A stretch of DNA of 64,000 bases from Blastomussa wellsi (Eukaryota; Cnidaria; Anthozoa; Scleractinia; Plerogyridae): contig OX393570.1 of NCBI GenBank assembly GCA_947652115.1, positions 19,405,256 through 19,469,255 of the forward strand. The letters run 5' to 3'. Positions 15,301-29,585 of this stretch are shown in pieces (the first letter of the stretch is position 1; each line of letters opens with the position of its first letter). The notes below the pieces were generated by a model. That model had not been told where the DNA came from and ran no database searches. It worked only from the letters and a program-made list of their open reading frames with translations. The position numbers and the translations under genes were made by a program.

Positions 15301-18300
15301 CCATGGTTATTTTGGCCATAATTTCGGTATTATAACCATGGTTATTTTGGCCATAATTTGGGTATTTTAACAATGGTTATTTTGGCCATAATTTCGGTAT
15401 TATAACCATGGTTATTTTAGCCATAATTTGGGTATTATAACCATGGTTATTTTGGCCATAATTTGGGTATTACAACCGTGGTTATTTTGGCCATAATTTG
15501 GGTATTATAACCATGGTTATTTTGGCCATAATTTCGGTATTATAACCATGGTTATTTTGGCCATAATTTGGGTATTATAACAATGGTTATTTTGGCCATA
15601 ATTTGGGTATTATAACCATGGTTATTTTGGCCATAATTTGGGTATTATAGCCACGGTTATTTTGCCCATAATTTGGCTATTATAACCATGGTTATTTGGC
15701 CATAATTTGGGTATTATAACCATGGTTATTTTGGCCATAATTTGGGTATTACAACCGTGGTTATTTTGGCCATAATTTGGGTATTACAACCGTGGTTATT
15801 TTGGCCATAATTTGGGTATTATAACCATGGTTATTTTGGCCATAATTTCGGTATTATAACCATGGTTATTTTGCCCATATTTTAGGTATTATAGCCACGG
15901 TTATTTTGCCCATAATTTGGCTATTATAACCATGGTTATTTTGGCCATAATTTGGGTATTCTAACCATGGTTATTTTGGCCATAATTTGGGTATTATAAC
16001 CATGGTTATTTTAGCCATAATTTGGGTATTATAACCATGGTTATTTTGGCCATAATTTGGGTATTACAACCGTGGTTATTTTGGCCATAATTTGGGTATT
16101 ATAACCATGGTTATTTTGGCCATAATTTCGGTATTATAACCATGGTTATTTTGGCCATAATTTGGGTATTATAACAATGGTTATTTTGGCCATAATTTGG
16201 GTATTATAACCATGGTTATTTTGGCCAGAATTTGGGTATTATAACCATGGTTATTTTGGCCATAATTTCGGTATTATAACCATGGTTATTTTGGCCATAA
16301 TTTGGGTATTATAACCATGGTTATTTTGGCCATAATTTGGGTATTATAACCATGGTTATTTTGGCCATAATTTGGGTATTATAACCATGGTTATTTTGGC
16401 CATAATTTCGGTATTATAACCATGGTTATTTTTGCCATAATTTGGGTATTATAACCATGGTTATTTTGGCCATAATTTGGGTATTACAACCGTGGTTATT
16501 TTGGCCATAATTTGGGTATTATAACCATGGTTATTTTGGCCATAATTTCGGTATTATAACCATGGTTATTTTGGCCATAATTTGGGTATTATAACAATGG
16601 TTATTTTGGCCATAATTTCGGTATTATAACCATGGTTATTTTAGCCATAATTTGGGTATTATAACCATGGTTATTTTGGCCATAATTTGGGTATTACAAC
16701 CGTGGTTATTTTGGCCATAATTTGGGTATTATAACCATGGTTATTTTGGCCATAATTTCGGTATTATAACCATGGTTATTTTGCCCATATTTTAGGTATT
16801 ATAGCCACGGTTATTTTGCCCATAATTTGGCTATTATAACCATGGTTATTTTGGCCATAATTTGGGTATTCTAACCATGGTTATTTTGGCCATAATTTTG
16901 GTATTATAACCATGGTTATTTTAGCCATAATTTGGGTATTATAACCATGGTTATTTTGGCCATAATTTGGGTATTACAACCGTGGTTATTTTGGCCATAA
17001 TTTGGGTATTATAACCATGGTTATTTTGGCCATAATTTCGGTATTATAACCATGGTTATTTTGGCCATAATTTGGGTATTATAACAATGGTTATTTTGGC
17101 CATAATTTGGGTATTATAACCATGGTTATTTTGGCCATAATTTGGGTATTATAACCATGGTTATTTTGGCCATAATTTCGGTATTATAACCATGGTTATT
17201 TTGGCCATAATTTGGGTATTATAACCATGGTTATTTTGGCCATAATTTGGGTATTATAACCATGGTTATTTTGGCCATAATTTGGGTATTATAACCATGG
17301 TTATTTTGGCCATAATTTCGGTATTATAACCATGGTTATTTTAGCCATAATTTGGGTATTATAACCATGGTTATTTTGGCCATAATTTCGGTATTATAAC
17401 CATGGTTATTTTGGCCATAATTTGGGTATTTTAACAATGGTTATTTTGGCCATAATTTCGGTATTATAACCATGGTTATTTTGGCCATAATTTCGGTATT
17501 ATAACCATGGTTATTTTGGCCATAATTTGGGTATTATAACCATGGTTATTTTGGCCATAATTTGGGTATTATAACCATGGTTATTTTGGCCATAATTTGG
17601 GTATTATAACCATGGTTATTTTGGCCATAATTTCGGTATTACAACCGTGGTTATTTTGGCCATAATTTGGGTATTATAACCATGGTTATTTTGGCCATAA
17701 TTTCGGTATTATAACCATGGTTATTTTGGCCATAATTTGGGTATTTTAACAATGGTTATTTTGGCCATAATTTCGGTATTATAACCATGGTTATTTTAGC
17801 CATAATTTGGGTATTATAACCATGGTTATTTTGGCCATAATTTGGGTATTACAACCGTGGTTATTTTGGCCATAATTTGGGTATTATAACCATGGTTATT
17901 TTGGCCATAATTTCGGTATTATAACCATGGTTATTTTGGCCATAATTTGGGTATTATAACAATGGTTATTTTGGCCATAATTTGGGTATTATAACCATGG
18001 TTATTTTGGCCATAATTTGGGTATTATAGCCACGGTTATTTTGCCCATAATTTGGCTATTATAACCATGGTTATTTGGCCATAATTTGGGTATTATAACC
18101 ATGGTTATTTTGGGCATAATTTCGGTATTATAACCATGGTTATTTTGCCCATATTTTGGGTATTATAGCCACGGTTATTTTGCCCATAATTTGGCTATTA
18201 TAACCATGGTTATTTTGGCCATAATTTGGGTATTCTAACCATGGTTATTTTGGCCATAATTTGGGTATTATAACCATGGTTATTTTAGCCATAATTTGGG

Positions 18301-21130
18301 TATTATAACCATGGTTATTTTGGCCATAATTTGGGTATTACAACCGTGGTTATTTTGGCCATAATTTGGGTATTATAACCATGGTTATTTTGGCCATAAT
18401 TTTGGTATTATAACCATGGTTATTTTGGCCATAATTTGGGTATTATAACAATGGTTATTTTGGCCATAATTTGGGTATTATAACCATGGTTATTTTGGCC
18501 ATAATTTGGGTATTATAACCATGGTTATTTTGGCCATAATTTCGGTATTATAACCATGGTTATTTTGGCCATAATTTGGGTATTATAACCATGATTATTT
18601 TGGCCATAATTTGGGTATTATAACCATGGTTATTTTGGCCATAATTTGGGTATTATAACCATGGTTATTTTGGCCATAATTTCGGTATTATAACCATGGT
18701 TATTTTAGCCATAATTTGGGTATTATAACCATGGTTATTTTGGCCATAATTTGGGTATTACAACCGTGGTTATTTTGGCCATAATTTGGGTATTATAACC
18801 ATGGTTATTTTGGCCATAATTTCGGTATTATAACCATGGCTATTTTGGCCATAATTTGGGTATTATAACAATGGTTATTTTGGCCATAATTTCGGTATTA
18901 TAACCATGGTTATTTTAGCCATAATTTGGGTATTATAACCATGGTTATTTTGGCCATAATTTGGGTATTACAACCGTGGTTATTTTGGCCATAATTTGGG
19001 TATTATAACCATGGTTATTTTGGCCATAATTTCGGTATTATAACCATGGTTATTTTGCCCATATTTTAGGTATTATAGCCACGGTTATTTTGCCCATAAT
19101 TTGGCTATTATAACCATGGTTATTTTGGCCATAATTTGGGTATTCTAACCATGGTTATTTTGGCCATAATTTGGGTATTATAACCATGGTTATTTTAGCC
19201 ATAATTTGGGTATTATAACCATGGTTATTTTGGCCATAATTTGGGTATTACAACCGTGGTTATTTTGGCCATAATTTGGGTATTATAACCATGGTTATTT
19301 TGGCCATAATTTCGGTATTATAACCATGGTTATTTTGGCCATAATTTGGGTATTATAACAATGGTTATTTTGGCCATAATTTGGGTATTATAACCATGGT
19401 TATTTTGGCCAGAATTTGGGTATTATAACCATGGTTATTTTGGCCATAATTTCGGTATTATAACCATGGTTATTTTGGCCATAATTTGGGTATTATAACC
19501 ATGGTTATTTTGGCCATAATTTGGGTATTATAACCATGGTTATTTTGGCCATAATTTGGGTATTATAACCATGGTTATTTTGGCCATAATTTCGGTATTA
19601 TAACCATGGTTATTTTTGCCATAATTTGGGTATTATAACCATGGTTATTTTGGCCATAATTTGGGTATTACAACCGTGGTTATTTTGGCCATAATTTGGG
19701 TATTATAACCATGGTTATTTTGGCCATAATTTCGGTATTATAACCATGGTTATTTTGGCCATAATTTGGGTATTATAACAATGGTTATTTTGGCCATAAT
19801 TTCGGTATTATAACCATGGTTATTTTAGCCATAATTTGGGTATTATAACCATGGTTATTTTGGCCATAATTTGGGTATTACAACCGTGGTTATTTTGGCC
19901 ATAATTTGGGTATTATAACCATGGTTATTTTGGCCATAATTTCGGTATTATAACCATGGTTATTTTGCCCATATTTTAGGTATTATAGCCACGGTTATTT
20001 TGCCCATAATTTGGCTATTATAACCATGGTTATTTTGGCCATAATTTGGGTATTCTAACCATGGTTATTTTGGCCATAATTTTGGTATTATAACCATGGT
20101 TATTTTAGCCATAATTTGGGTATTATAACCATGGTTATTTTGGCCATAATTTGGGTATTACAACCGTGGTTATTTTGGCCATAATTTGGGTATTATAACC
20201 ATGGTTATTTTGGCCATAATTTCGGTATTATAACCATGGTTATTTTGGCCATAATTTGGGTATTATAACAATGGTTATTTTGGCCATAATTTGGGTATTA
20301 TAACCATGGTTATTTTGGCCATAATTTGGGTATTATAACCATGGTTATTTTGGCCATAATTTCGGTATTATAACCATGGTTATTTTGGCCATAATTTGGG
20401 TATTATAACCATGGTTATTTTGGCCATAATTTGGGTATTATAACCATGGTTATTTTGGCCATAATTTGGGTATTATAACCATGGTTATTTTGGCCATAAT
20501 TTCGGTATTATAACCATGGTTATTTTAGCCATAATTTGGGTATTATAACCATGGTTATTTTGGCCATAATTTCGGTATTATAACCATGGTTATTTTGGCC
20601 ATAATTTGGGTATTTTAACAATGGTTATTTTGGCCATAATTTCGGTATTATAACCATGGTTATTTTGGCCATAATTTCGGTATTATAACCATGGTTATTT
20701 TGGCCATAATTTGGGTATTATAACCATGGTTATTTTGGCCATAATTTGGGTATTATAACCATGGTTATTTTGGCCATAATTTGGGTATTATAACCATGGT
20801 TATTTTGGCCATAATTTCGGTATTACAACCGTGGTTATTTTGGCCATAATTTGGGTATTATAACCATGGTTATTTTGGCCATAATTTCGGTATTATAACC
20901 ATGGTTATTTTGGCCATAATTTGGGTATTTTAACAATGGTTATTTTGGCCATAATTTCGGTATTATAACCATGGTTATTTTAGCCATAATTTGGGTATTA
21001 TAACCATGGTTATTTTGGCCATAATTTGGGTATTACAACCGTGGTTATTTTGGCCATAATTTGGGTATTATAACCATGGTTATTTTGGCCATAATTTCGG
21101 TATTATAACCATGGTTATTTTGGCCATAAT
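9302..21130 (+). repeat. Four tandem copies of a 3,185-bp super-repeat
   Basis: Tag variants line up with a 3,185-bp offset (91 x 35). AATTTTGGTA occurs near 9,651 and 12,836, ACCATGATTA near 9,846 and 13,031, CCATGGCTATT near 10,088 and 13,273, GGCCAGAATTT near 10,661 and 13,846, TTTTTGCC near 10,866 and 14,051, and GTATTTTAAC near 11,865 and 15,050. A third copy follows with offset 2,380 (68 monomers), so it lacks 23 monomers (805 bp) at its left end. A fourth starts at the TTGGGCATAATTTCGG tag near 18,115. After about 21,130 the fourth copy runs into a more diverged block. Confidence 0.85.
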
Positions 21131-21429
21131 TTGGGTATTATAACAATGGTTATTTTGGCCATAATTTGGGTATTATAACCATGGTTATTTTGGCCATAAT
21201 TTGGGTATTATAACCATGGTTATTTTGGCCATAATTTGGGTATTATAACCATGGTTATTTTGGCCATATTTTGGGTATTATAACCATGGTTATTTTGGCC
21301 ATAATTTGGGTATTATAACCATGGTTATTTTGGCCATAATTTGGGTATTATAACCATGGTTATTTTGGCCATAATTTGGGTATTATAACCATGGTTATTT
21401 TGGCCATAATTTGGGTATTATAACCATGG

Positions 21430-22380
21430 TTATTTTGCCCATATTTTGGTATTATAAATATGGTTATTTTGGCCATAATTTGGGTATTATAACCATGGTT
21501 ATTTTGGCCAAAATTTGCGTATTATAACCATGGTTATTTTGGCCATAATTTGGGTATTATAACCATGGTTATTTGGCCATAATTTGGGTATTATAACCAT
21601 GGTTATTTTGCCCATATTTTGGGTATCATAACCATGGTTATTTTTCCCATAATTTGGCTATTATAACCATGGTTATTTTGGCCAAAATTTGCGTATTATA
21701 AGCATGGTTATTTTGGCCATAATTTGGGTATTACAACGATGGTTATTTGGCCATAATTAGGGTATAATAACCATGGCTATTTTGGCCATAATTTGGGTAT
21801 TATAACCATGGTTATTTTGGCCATAATTTGGGTATTACAACTATAGTTATTTTGGCCATAATTTGGGTATTATAACAATGGTTATTTTGCCCATAATTTG
21901 GCTATTATAACCATGGTTAATTTGACCATAATTTAAGTATAATAACCATGGTTATTTGGCCATAATTTGGGTATTATAGCCATGGTTATTTTGGCCATAA
22001 TTTGGGTATTATAACCATGGTTATTTTGGCCATAATTTGGGTATTATAACCATGGTTATTTTGGCCATAATATGGGTATTATAACCATGGTTATTTTGGC
22101 CATAATTTGGGTATTATAACCATGGTTATTTTGCCTATATTTTGGGTATTATAACCATGGTTATTTTGGTCAGAATTTGGGTATTATAACCATGGTTATT
22201 TTGCCCATAATTTGACTATTATAACCATGGTTATTTTGGCCAAAATTTGGGTATTATAACCATGGTTATTTTGCCCATATTTTGGGTGTTATAACCATGG
22301 TTATTTTGGCCAGAATTTGGGTATTATAACCATGGTTATTTTGCCCATAATTTGGCTATTATAACCATGGTTATTTTTCC
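21430..22380 (+). repeat. Diverged satellite block, copy 1
   Basis: The monomers stay in register but carry many private changes: ATAAATATGG near 21,449, GGCCAAAATTTGCG, ATAAGCATGG, ACAACGATGG, ATTAGGGTATAATAACC near 21,757, ACAACTATAGTT, GGTTAATTTGACC and TTGGTCAGAATTT. The same string of changes recurs in order near 26,050, 33,070 and 37,545, so this is a duplicated segment and not independent decay. Confidence 0.85.
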
Positions 22381-22990
22381 CATATTTTGGGTATTATAGC
22401 CACGGTTATTTTGCCCATAATTTGGGTATTATAACCATGGTTATTTGGCCATAATTTGGGTATTATAACCATGGTTATTTTGGCAATCATTTGGGTATTA
22501 TAACCATGGTTATTTTGCCCATATTTCGGGTATTATAGCCACGGTTATTTTGCCCATAATTTGGCTATTATAACCATGGTTATTTCGCCATAATTTGGGT
22601 ATTATAACCATGGTTATTTTTGCCATAATTTGGGTATTATAACCATGGTTATTTTGCCCATATTTTGGGTATTGTAGCCACGGTTATTTTGCCCATAATT
22701 TGGCTATTATAACCATGGTTATTTGGCCATAATTTGGGTGTTATAACCATGGTTATTTTGGCCATAATTTGGGTATTATAACCATGGTTATTTGGCCATA
22801 ATTTGGGTATTATAACCATGGTTATTTTGGCCATAATTTGGGTATTATAACCATGGTTATTTGGCTTTAATTTGGGTATTACAACCATGGTTATTTTGGC
22901 CATAATTTGGGTATTATAGCCACGGTTATTTTGCCCATAATTTGGCTATTATAACCATGGTTATTTGGCCATAATTTGGGTATTATAACC
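22375..22990 (+). repeat. 34/35-bp monomer block, copy 2
   Basis: This is a near-identical copy of the block at 8,740-9,350, displaced by 13,637 bp, with the same TTTGGCTTTAATTTGG tag and the same open minus-strand frame (22,649-22,903). One base difference (GGGTGTTATAACC near 22,738) gives a single residue change in that frame. Confidence 0.8.
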
Positions 22991-25900
22991 ATGGTTATTT
23001 TGGGCATAATTTCGGTATTATAACCATGGTTATTTTGCCCATATTTTGGGTATTATAGCCACGGTTATTTTGCCCATAATTTGGCTATTATAACCATGGT
23101 TATTTTGGCCATAATTTGGGTATTCTAACCATGGTTATTTTGGCCATAATTTGGGTATTATAACCATGGTTATTTTAGCCATAATTTGGGTATTATAACC
23201 ATGGTTATTTTGGCCATAATTTGGGTATTACAACCGTGGTTATTTTGGCCATAATTTGGGTATTATAACCATGGTTATTTTGGCCATAATTTCGGTATTA
23301 TAACCATGGTTATTTTGGCCATAATTTGGGTATTATAACAATGGTTATTTTGGCCATAATTTGGGTATTATAACCATGGTTATTTTGGCCATAATTTGGG
23401 TATTATAACCATGGTTATTTTGGCCATAATTTCGGTATTATAACCATGGTTATTTTGGCCATAATTTGGGTATTATAACCATGGTTATTTTGGCCATAAT
23501 TTGGGTATTATAACCATGGTTATTTTGGCCATAATTTGGGTATTATAACCATGGTTATTTTGGCCATAATTTCGGTATTATAACCATGGTTATTTTAGCC
23601 ATAATTTGGGTATTATAACCATGGTTATTTTGGCCATAATTTGGGTATTACAACCGTGGTTATTTTGGCCATAATTTGGGTATTATAACCATGGTTATTT
23701 TGGCCATAATTTCGGTATTATAACCATGGCTATTTTGGCCATAATTTGGGTATTATAACAATGGTTATTTTGGCCATAATTTCGGTATTATAACCATGGT
23801 TATTTTAGCCATAATTTGGGTATTATAACCATGGTTATTTTGGCCATAATTTGGGTATTACAACCGTGGTTATTTTGGCCATAATTTGGGTATTATAACC
23901 ATGGTTATTTTGGCCATAATTTCGGTATTATAACCATGGTTATTTTGCCCATATTTTAGGTATTATAGCCACGGTTATTTTGCCCATAATTTGGCTATTA
24001 TAACCATGGTTATTTTGGCCATAATTTGGGTATTCTAACCATGGTTATTTTGGCCATAATTTGGGTATTATAACCATGGTTATTTTAGCCATAATTTGGG
24101 TATTATAACCATGGTTATTTTGGCCATAATTTGGGTATTACAACCGTGGTTATTTTGGCCATAATTTGGGTATTATAACCATGGTTATTTTGGCCATAAT
24201 TTCGGTATTATAACCATGGTTATTTTGGCCATAATTTGGGTATTATAACAATGGTTATTTTGGCCATAATTTGGGTATTATAACCATGGTTATTTTGGCC
24301 AGAATTTGGGTATTATAACCATGGTTATTTTGGCCATAATTTCGGTATTATAACCATGGTTATTTTGGCCATAATTTGGGTATTATAACCATGGTTATTT
24401 TGGCCATAATTTGGGTATTATAACCATGGTTATTTTGGCCATAATTTGGGTATTATAACCATGGTTATTTTGGCCATAATTTCGGTATTATAACCATGGT
24501 TATTTTAGCCATAATTTGGGTATTATAACCATGGTTATTTTGGCCATAATTTGGGTATTACAACCGTGGTTATTTTGGCCATAATTTGGGTATTATAACC
24601 ATGGTTATTTTGGCCATAATTTCGGTATTATAACCATGGTTATTTTGGCCATAATTTGGGTATTATAACAATGGTTATTTTGGCCATAATTTGGCTATTA
24701 TAACCATGGTTATTTTAGCCATAATTTGGGTATTATAACCATGGTTATTTTGGCCATAATTTGGGTATTACAACCATGGTTATTTTGGCCATAATTTGGG
24801 TATTATAACCATGGTTATTTTGGCCATAATTTCGGTATTATAACCATGGTTATTTTGCCCATATTTTAGGTATTATAGCCACGGTTATTTTGCCCATAAT
24901 TTGGCTATTATAACCATGGTTATTTTGGCCATAATTTGGGTATTCTAACCATGGTTATTTTGGCCATAATTTTGGTATTATAACCATGGTTATTTTAGCC
25001 ATAATTTGGGTATTATAACCATGGTTATTTTGGCCATAATTTGGGTATTACAACCGTGGTTATTTTGGCCATAATTTGGGTATTATAACCATGGTTATTT
25101 TGGCCATAATTTGGCTATTATAACCATGGTTATTTTGGCCATAATTTGGGTATTCTAACCATGGTTATTTTGGCCATAATTTGGGTATTATAACCATGGT
25201 TATTTTGGCCATAATTTGGGTATTATAACCATGGTTATTTTGGCCATAATTTGGGTATTATAACCATGGTTATTTTGGCCATAATTTGGGTATTATAACC
25301 ATGGTTATTTTGGCCATAATTTGGGTATTATAACCATGGTTATTTTGGCCATAATTTCGGTATTATAACCATGGTTATTTTAGCCATAATTTGGGTATTA
25401 TAACCATGGTTATTTTGGCCATAATTTGGGTATTACAACCGTGGTTATTTTGGCCATAATTTGGGTATTATAACCATGGTTATTTTGGCCATAATTTCGG
25501 TATTATAACCATGGTTATTTTGGCCATAATTTGGGTATTATAACAATGGTTATTTTGGCCATAATTTCGGTATTATAACCATGGTTATTTTAGCCATAAT
25601 TTGGGTATTATAACCATGGTTATTTTGGCCATAATTTGGGTATTACAACCGTGGTTATTTTGGCCATAATTTGGGTATTATAACCATGGTTATTTTGGCC
25701 ATAGTTTCGGTATTATAACCATGGTTATTTTGGCCATAATTTGGGTATTATAACAATGGTTATTTTGGCCATAATTTGGGTATTATAACCATGGTTATTT
25801 TGGCCATAATTTGGGTATTATAACCATGGTTATTTTGGCCATAATTTGGGTATTATAACCATGGTTATTTTGGCCATATTTTGGGTATTATAACCATGGT

Positions 25901-26049
25901 TATTTTGGCCATAATTTGGGTATTATAACCATGGTTATTTTGGCCATAATTTGGGTATTATAACCATGGTTATTTTGGCCATAATTTGGGTATTATAACC
26001 ATGGTTATTTTGGCCATAATTTGGGTATTATAACCATGGTTATTTTGCC

Positions 26050-27160
26050 CATATTTTGGTATTATAAATATGGTTATTTTGGCCATAATTTGGGTATTAT
26101 AACCATGGTTATTTTGGCCAAAATTTGCGTATTATAACCATGGTTATTTTGGCCATAATTTGGGTATTATAACCATGGTTATTTGGCCATAATTTGGGTA
26201 TTATAACCATGGTTATTTTGCCCATATTTTGGGTATCATAACCATGGTTATTTTTCCCATAATTTGGCTATTATAACCATGGTTATTTTGGCCAAAATTT
26301 GCGTATTATAAGCATGGTTATTTTGGCCATAATTTGGGTATTACAACGATGGTTATTTGGCCATAATTAGGGTATAATAACCATGGCTATTTTGGCCATA
26401 ATTTGGGTATTATAACCATGGTTATTTTGGCCATAATTTGGGTATTACAACTATAGTTATTTTGGCCATAATTTGGGTATTATAACCATGGTTATTTTGC
26501 CCATAATTTGGCTATTATAACCATGGTTAATTTGACCATAATTTAAGTATAATAACCATGGTTATTTGGCCATAATTTGGGTATTATAGCCATGGTTATT
26601 TTGGCCATAATTTGGGTATTATAACCATGGTTATTTTGGCCATAATTTGGGTATTATAACCATGGTTATCTTGGCCATAATATGGGTATTATAACCATGG
26701 TTATTTTGGCCATAATTTGGGTATTATAACCATGGTTATTTTGCCTATATTTTGGGTATTATAACCATGGTTATTTTGGTCAGAATTTGGGTATTATAAC
26801 CATGGTTATTTTGCCCATAATTTGACTATTATAACCATGGTTATTTTGGCCAAAATTTGGGTATTATAACCATGGTTATTTTGCCCATATTCTGGGTGTT
26901 ATAACCATGGTTATTTTGGCCAGAATTTGGGTATTATAACCATGGTTATTTTGCCCATAATTTGGCTATTATAACCATGGTTATTTTTACCAAAATTTGG
27001 GTATTATAACCATGGCTATTTCGGCCATAATTTGGGTATTATAACCATGGTTATTTTGGCCATAATTTAGGTATCATAACCATGGTTATTTTGCCTATAT
27101 TTTGGGTATTAAAACCATGGTTATTTTGCCCATAATTTGGCTATTATAACCATGGTTATT
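26050..27160 (+). repeat. Diverged satellite block, copy 2
   Basis: It repeats the private changes of the block at 21,430, offset 4,620 bp. It differs in small ways, for example CCATGGTTATC near 26,665 and ATTCTGGGTG near 26,889. It then extends rightwards through TTTTTACCAAAATTTGG and CCATGGCTATTTCGGCC, which the copies at 21,430 and 33,070 lack but the copy at 37,545 has. Confidence 0.8.
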
Positions 27161-27169
27161 TTGGCCATA

Positions 27170-29585
27170 ATTTAGGTATTACAACCGTGGTTATTTTGGC
27201 CATAATTTGGGTATTATAACCATGGTTATTTTGGCCATAATTTCGGTATTATAACCATGGTTATTTTGCCCATATTTTAGGTATTATAGCCACGGTTATT
27301 TTGCCCATAATTTGGCTATTATAACCATGGTTATTTTGGCCATAATTTGGGTATTCTAACCATGGTTATTTTGGCCATAATTTGGGTATTATAACCATGG
27401 TTATTTTAGCCATAATTTGGGTATTATAACCATGGTTATTTTGGCCATAATTTGGGTATTACAACCATGGTTATTTTGGCCATAATTTGGGTATTATAAC
27501 AATGGTTATTTTGGCCATAATTTGGGTATTATAACCATGGTTATTTTGGCCATAATTTGGGTATTATAACCATGGTTATTTTGGCCATAATTTCGGTATT
27601 ATAACCATGGTTATTTTGGCCATAATTTGGGTATTATAACCATGGTTATTTTGGCCATAATTTGGGTATTATAACCATGGTTATTTTGGCCATAATTTGG
27701 GTATTATAACCATGGTTATTTTGGCCATAATTTCGGTATTATAACCATGGTTATTTTAGCCATAATTTGGGTATTATAACCATGGTTATTTTGGCCATAA
27801 TTTGGGTATTACAACCGTGGTTATTTTGGCCATAATTTGGGTATTATAACCATGGTTATTTTGGCCATAATTTCGGTATTATAACCATGGTTATTTTGGC
27901 CATAATTTGGGTATTATAACAATGATTATTTTGGCCATAATTTCGGTATTATAACCATGGTTATTTTAGCCATAATTTGGGTATTATAACCATGGTTATT
28001 TTGGCCATAATTTGGGTATTACAACCGTGGTTATTTTGGCCATAATTTGGGTATTATAACCATGGTTATTTTGGCCATAATTTCGGTATTATAACCATGG
28101 TTATTTTGGCCATAATTTGGGTATTATAACAATGGTTATTTTGGCCATAATTTGGGTATTATAACCATGGTTATTTTGGCCATAATTTGGGTATTATAAC
28201 CATGGTTATTTTGGCCATAATTTCGGTATTATAACCATGGTTATTTTGGCCATAATTTGGGTATTATAACCATGGTTATTTTGGCCATAATTTGGGTATT
28301 ATAACCATGGTTATTTTGGCCATAATTTGGGTATTATAACCATGGTTATTTTGGCCATAATTTCGGTATTATAACCATGGTTATTTTAGCCATAATTTGG
28401 GTATTATAACCATGGTTATTTTGGCCATAATTTGGGTATTACAACCGTGGTTATTTTGGCCATAATTTGGGTATTATAACCATGGTTATTTTGGCCATAA
28501 TTTCGGTATTATAACCATGGTTATTTTGGCCATAATTTGGGTATTATAACAATGGTTATTTTGGCCATAATTTCGGTATTATAACCATGGTTATTTTAGC
28601 CATAATTTGGGTATTATAACCATGGTTATTTTGGCCATAATTTGGGTATTACAACCGTGGTTATTTTGGCCATAATTTGGGTATTATAACCATGGTTATT
28701 TTGGCCATAATTTCGGTATTATAACCATGGTTATTTTGCCCATATTTTAGGTATTATAGCCACGGTTATTTTGCCCATAATTTGGCTATTATAACCATGG
28801 TTATTTTGGCCATAATTTGGGTATTCTAACCATGGTTATTTTGGCCATAATTTGGGTATTATAACCATGGTTATTTTAGCCATAATTTGGGTATTGTAAC
28901 CATGGTTATTTTGGCCATAATTTGGGTATTATAACCATGGTTATTTTTGCCATAATTTGGGTATTATAACCATGGTTATTTTGCCCATATTTTGGGTATT
29001 ATAGCCACGGTTATTTTGCCCATAATTTGGCTATTATAACCATGGTTATTTGGCCATTATTTGGGTATTATAACCATGGTTATTTTGGCCATAATTTGGG
29101 TATTATAACCATGGTTATTTTTCCCATATTTTGGGTATTATAGCCACGGTTATTTTGCCCATAATTTGGGTATTATAACCATGGTTATTTGGCCATAATT
29201 TGGGTATTATAACCATGGTTATTTTGGCAATCATTTGGGTATTATAACCATGGTTATTTTGCCCATATTTCGGGTATTATAGCCACGGTTATTTTGCCCA
29301 TAATTTGGCTATTATAACCATGGTTATTTCGCCATAATTTGGGTATTATAACCATGGTTATTTTTGCCATAATTTGGGTATTATAACCATGGTTATTTTG
29401 CCCATATTTTGGGTATTGTAGCCACGGTTATTTTGCCCATAATTTGGCTATTATAACCATGGTTATTTGGCCATAATTTGGGTATTATAACCATGGTTAT
29501 TTTGGCCATAATTTGGGTATTATAACCATGGTTATTTGGCCATAATTTGGGTATTATAACCATGGTTATTTTGGCCATAATTTAA
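27170..29585 (+). repeat. Displaced copy of the 6.5-9.25 kb satellite segment
   Basis: The segment opens with the rare monomer TTTAGGTATTACAACCG near 27,181, matched only near 6,511. The AATGATTATT tag near 27,921 matches 7,261 at an offset of 20,660 bp. Further right the offset falls to about 20,380, so eight monomers (280 bp) carrying the 7,441 marker pair are absent. The 34/35-bp block inside it has an AATTTAAGTATT change near 29,581 that puts a stop in the minus-strand frame and shortens it to 29,393-29,578. Confidence 0.75.
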
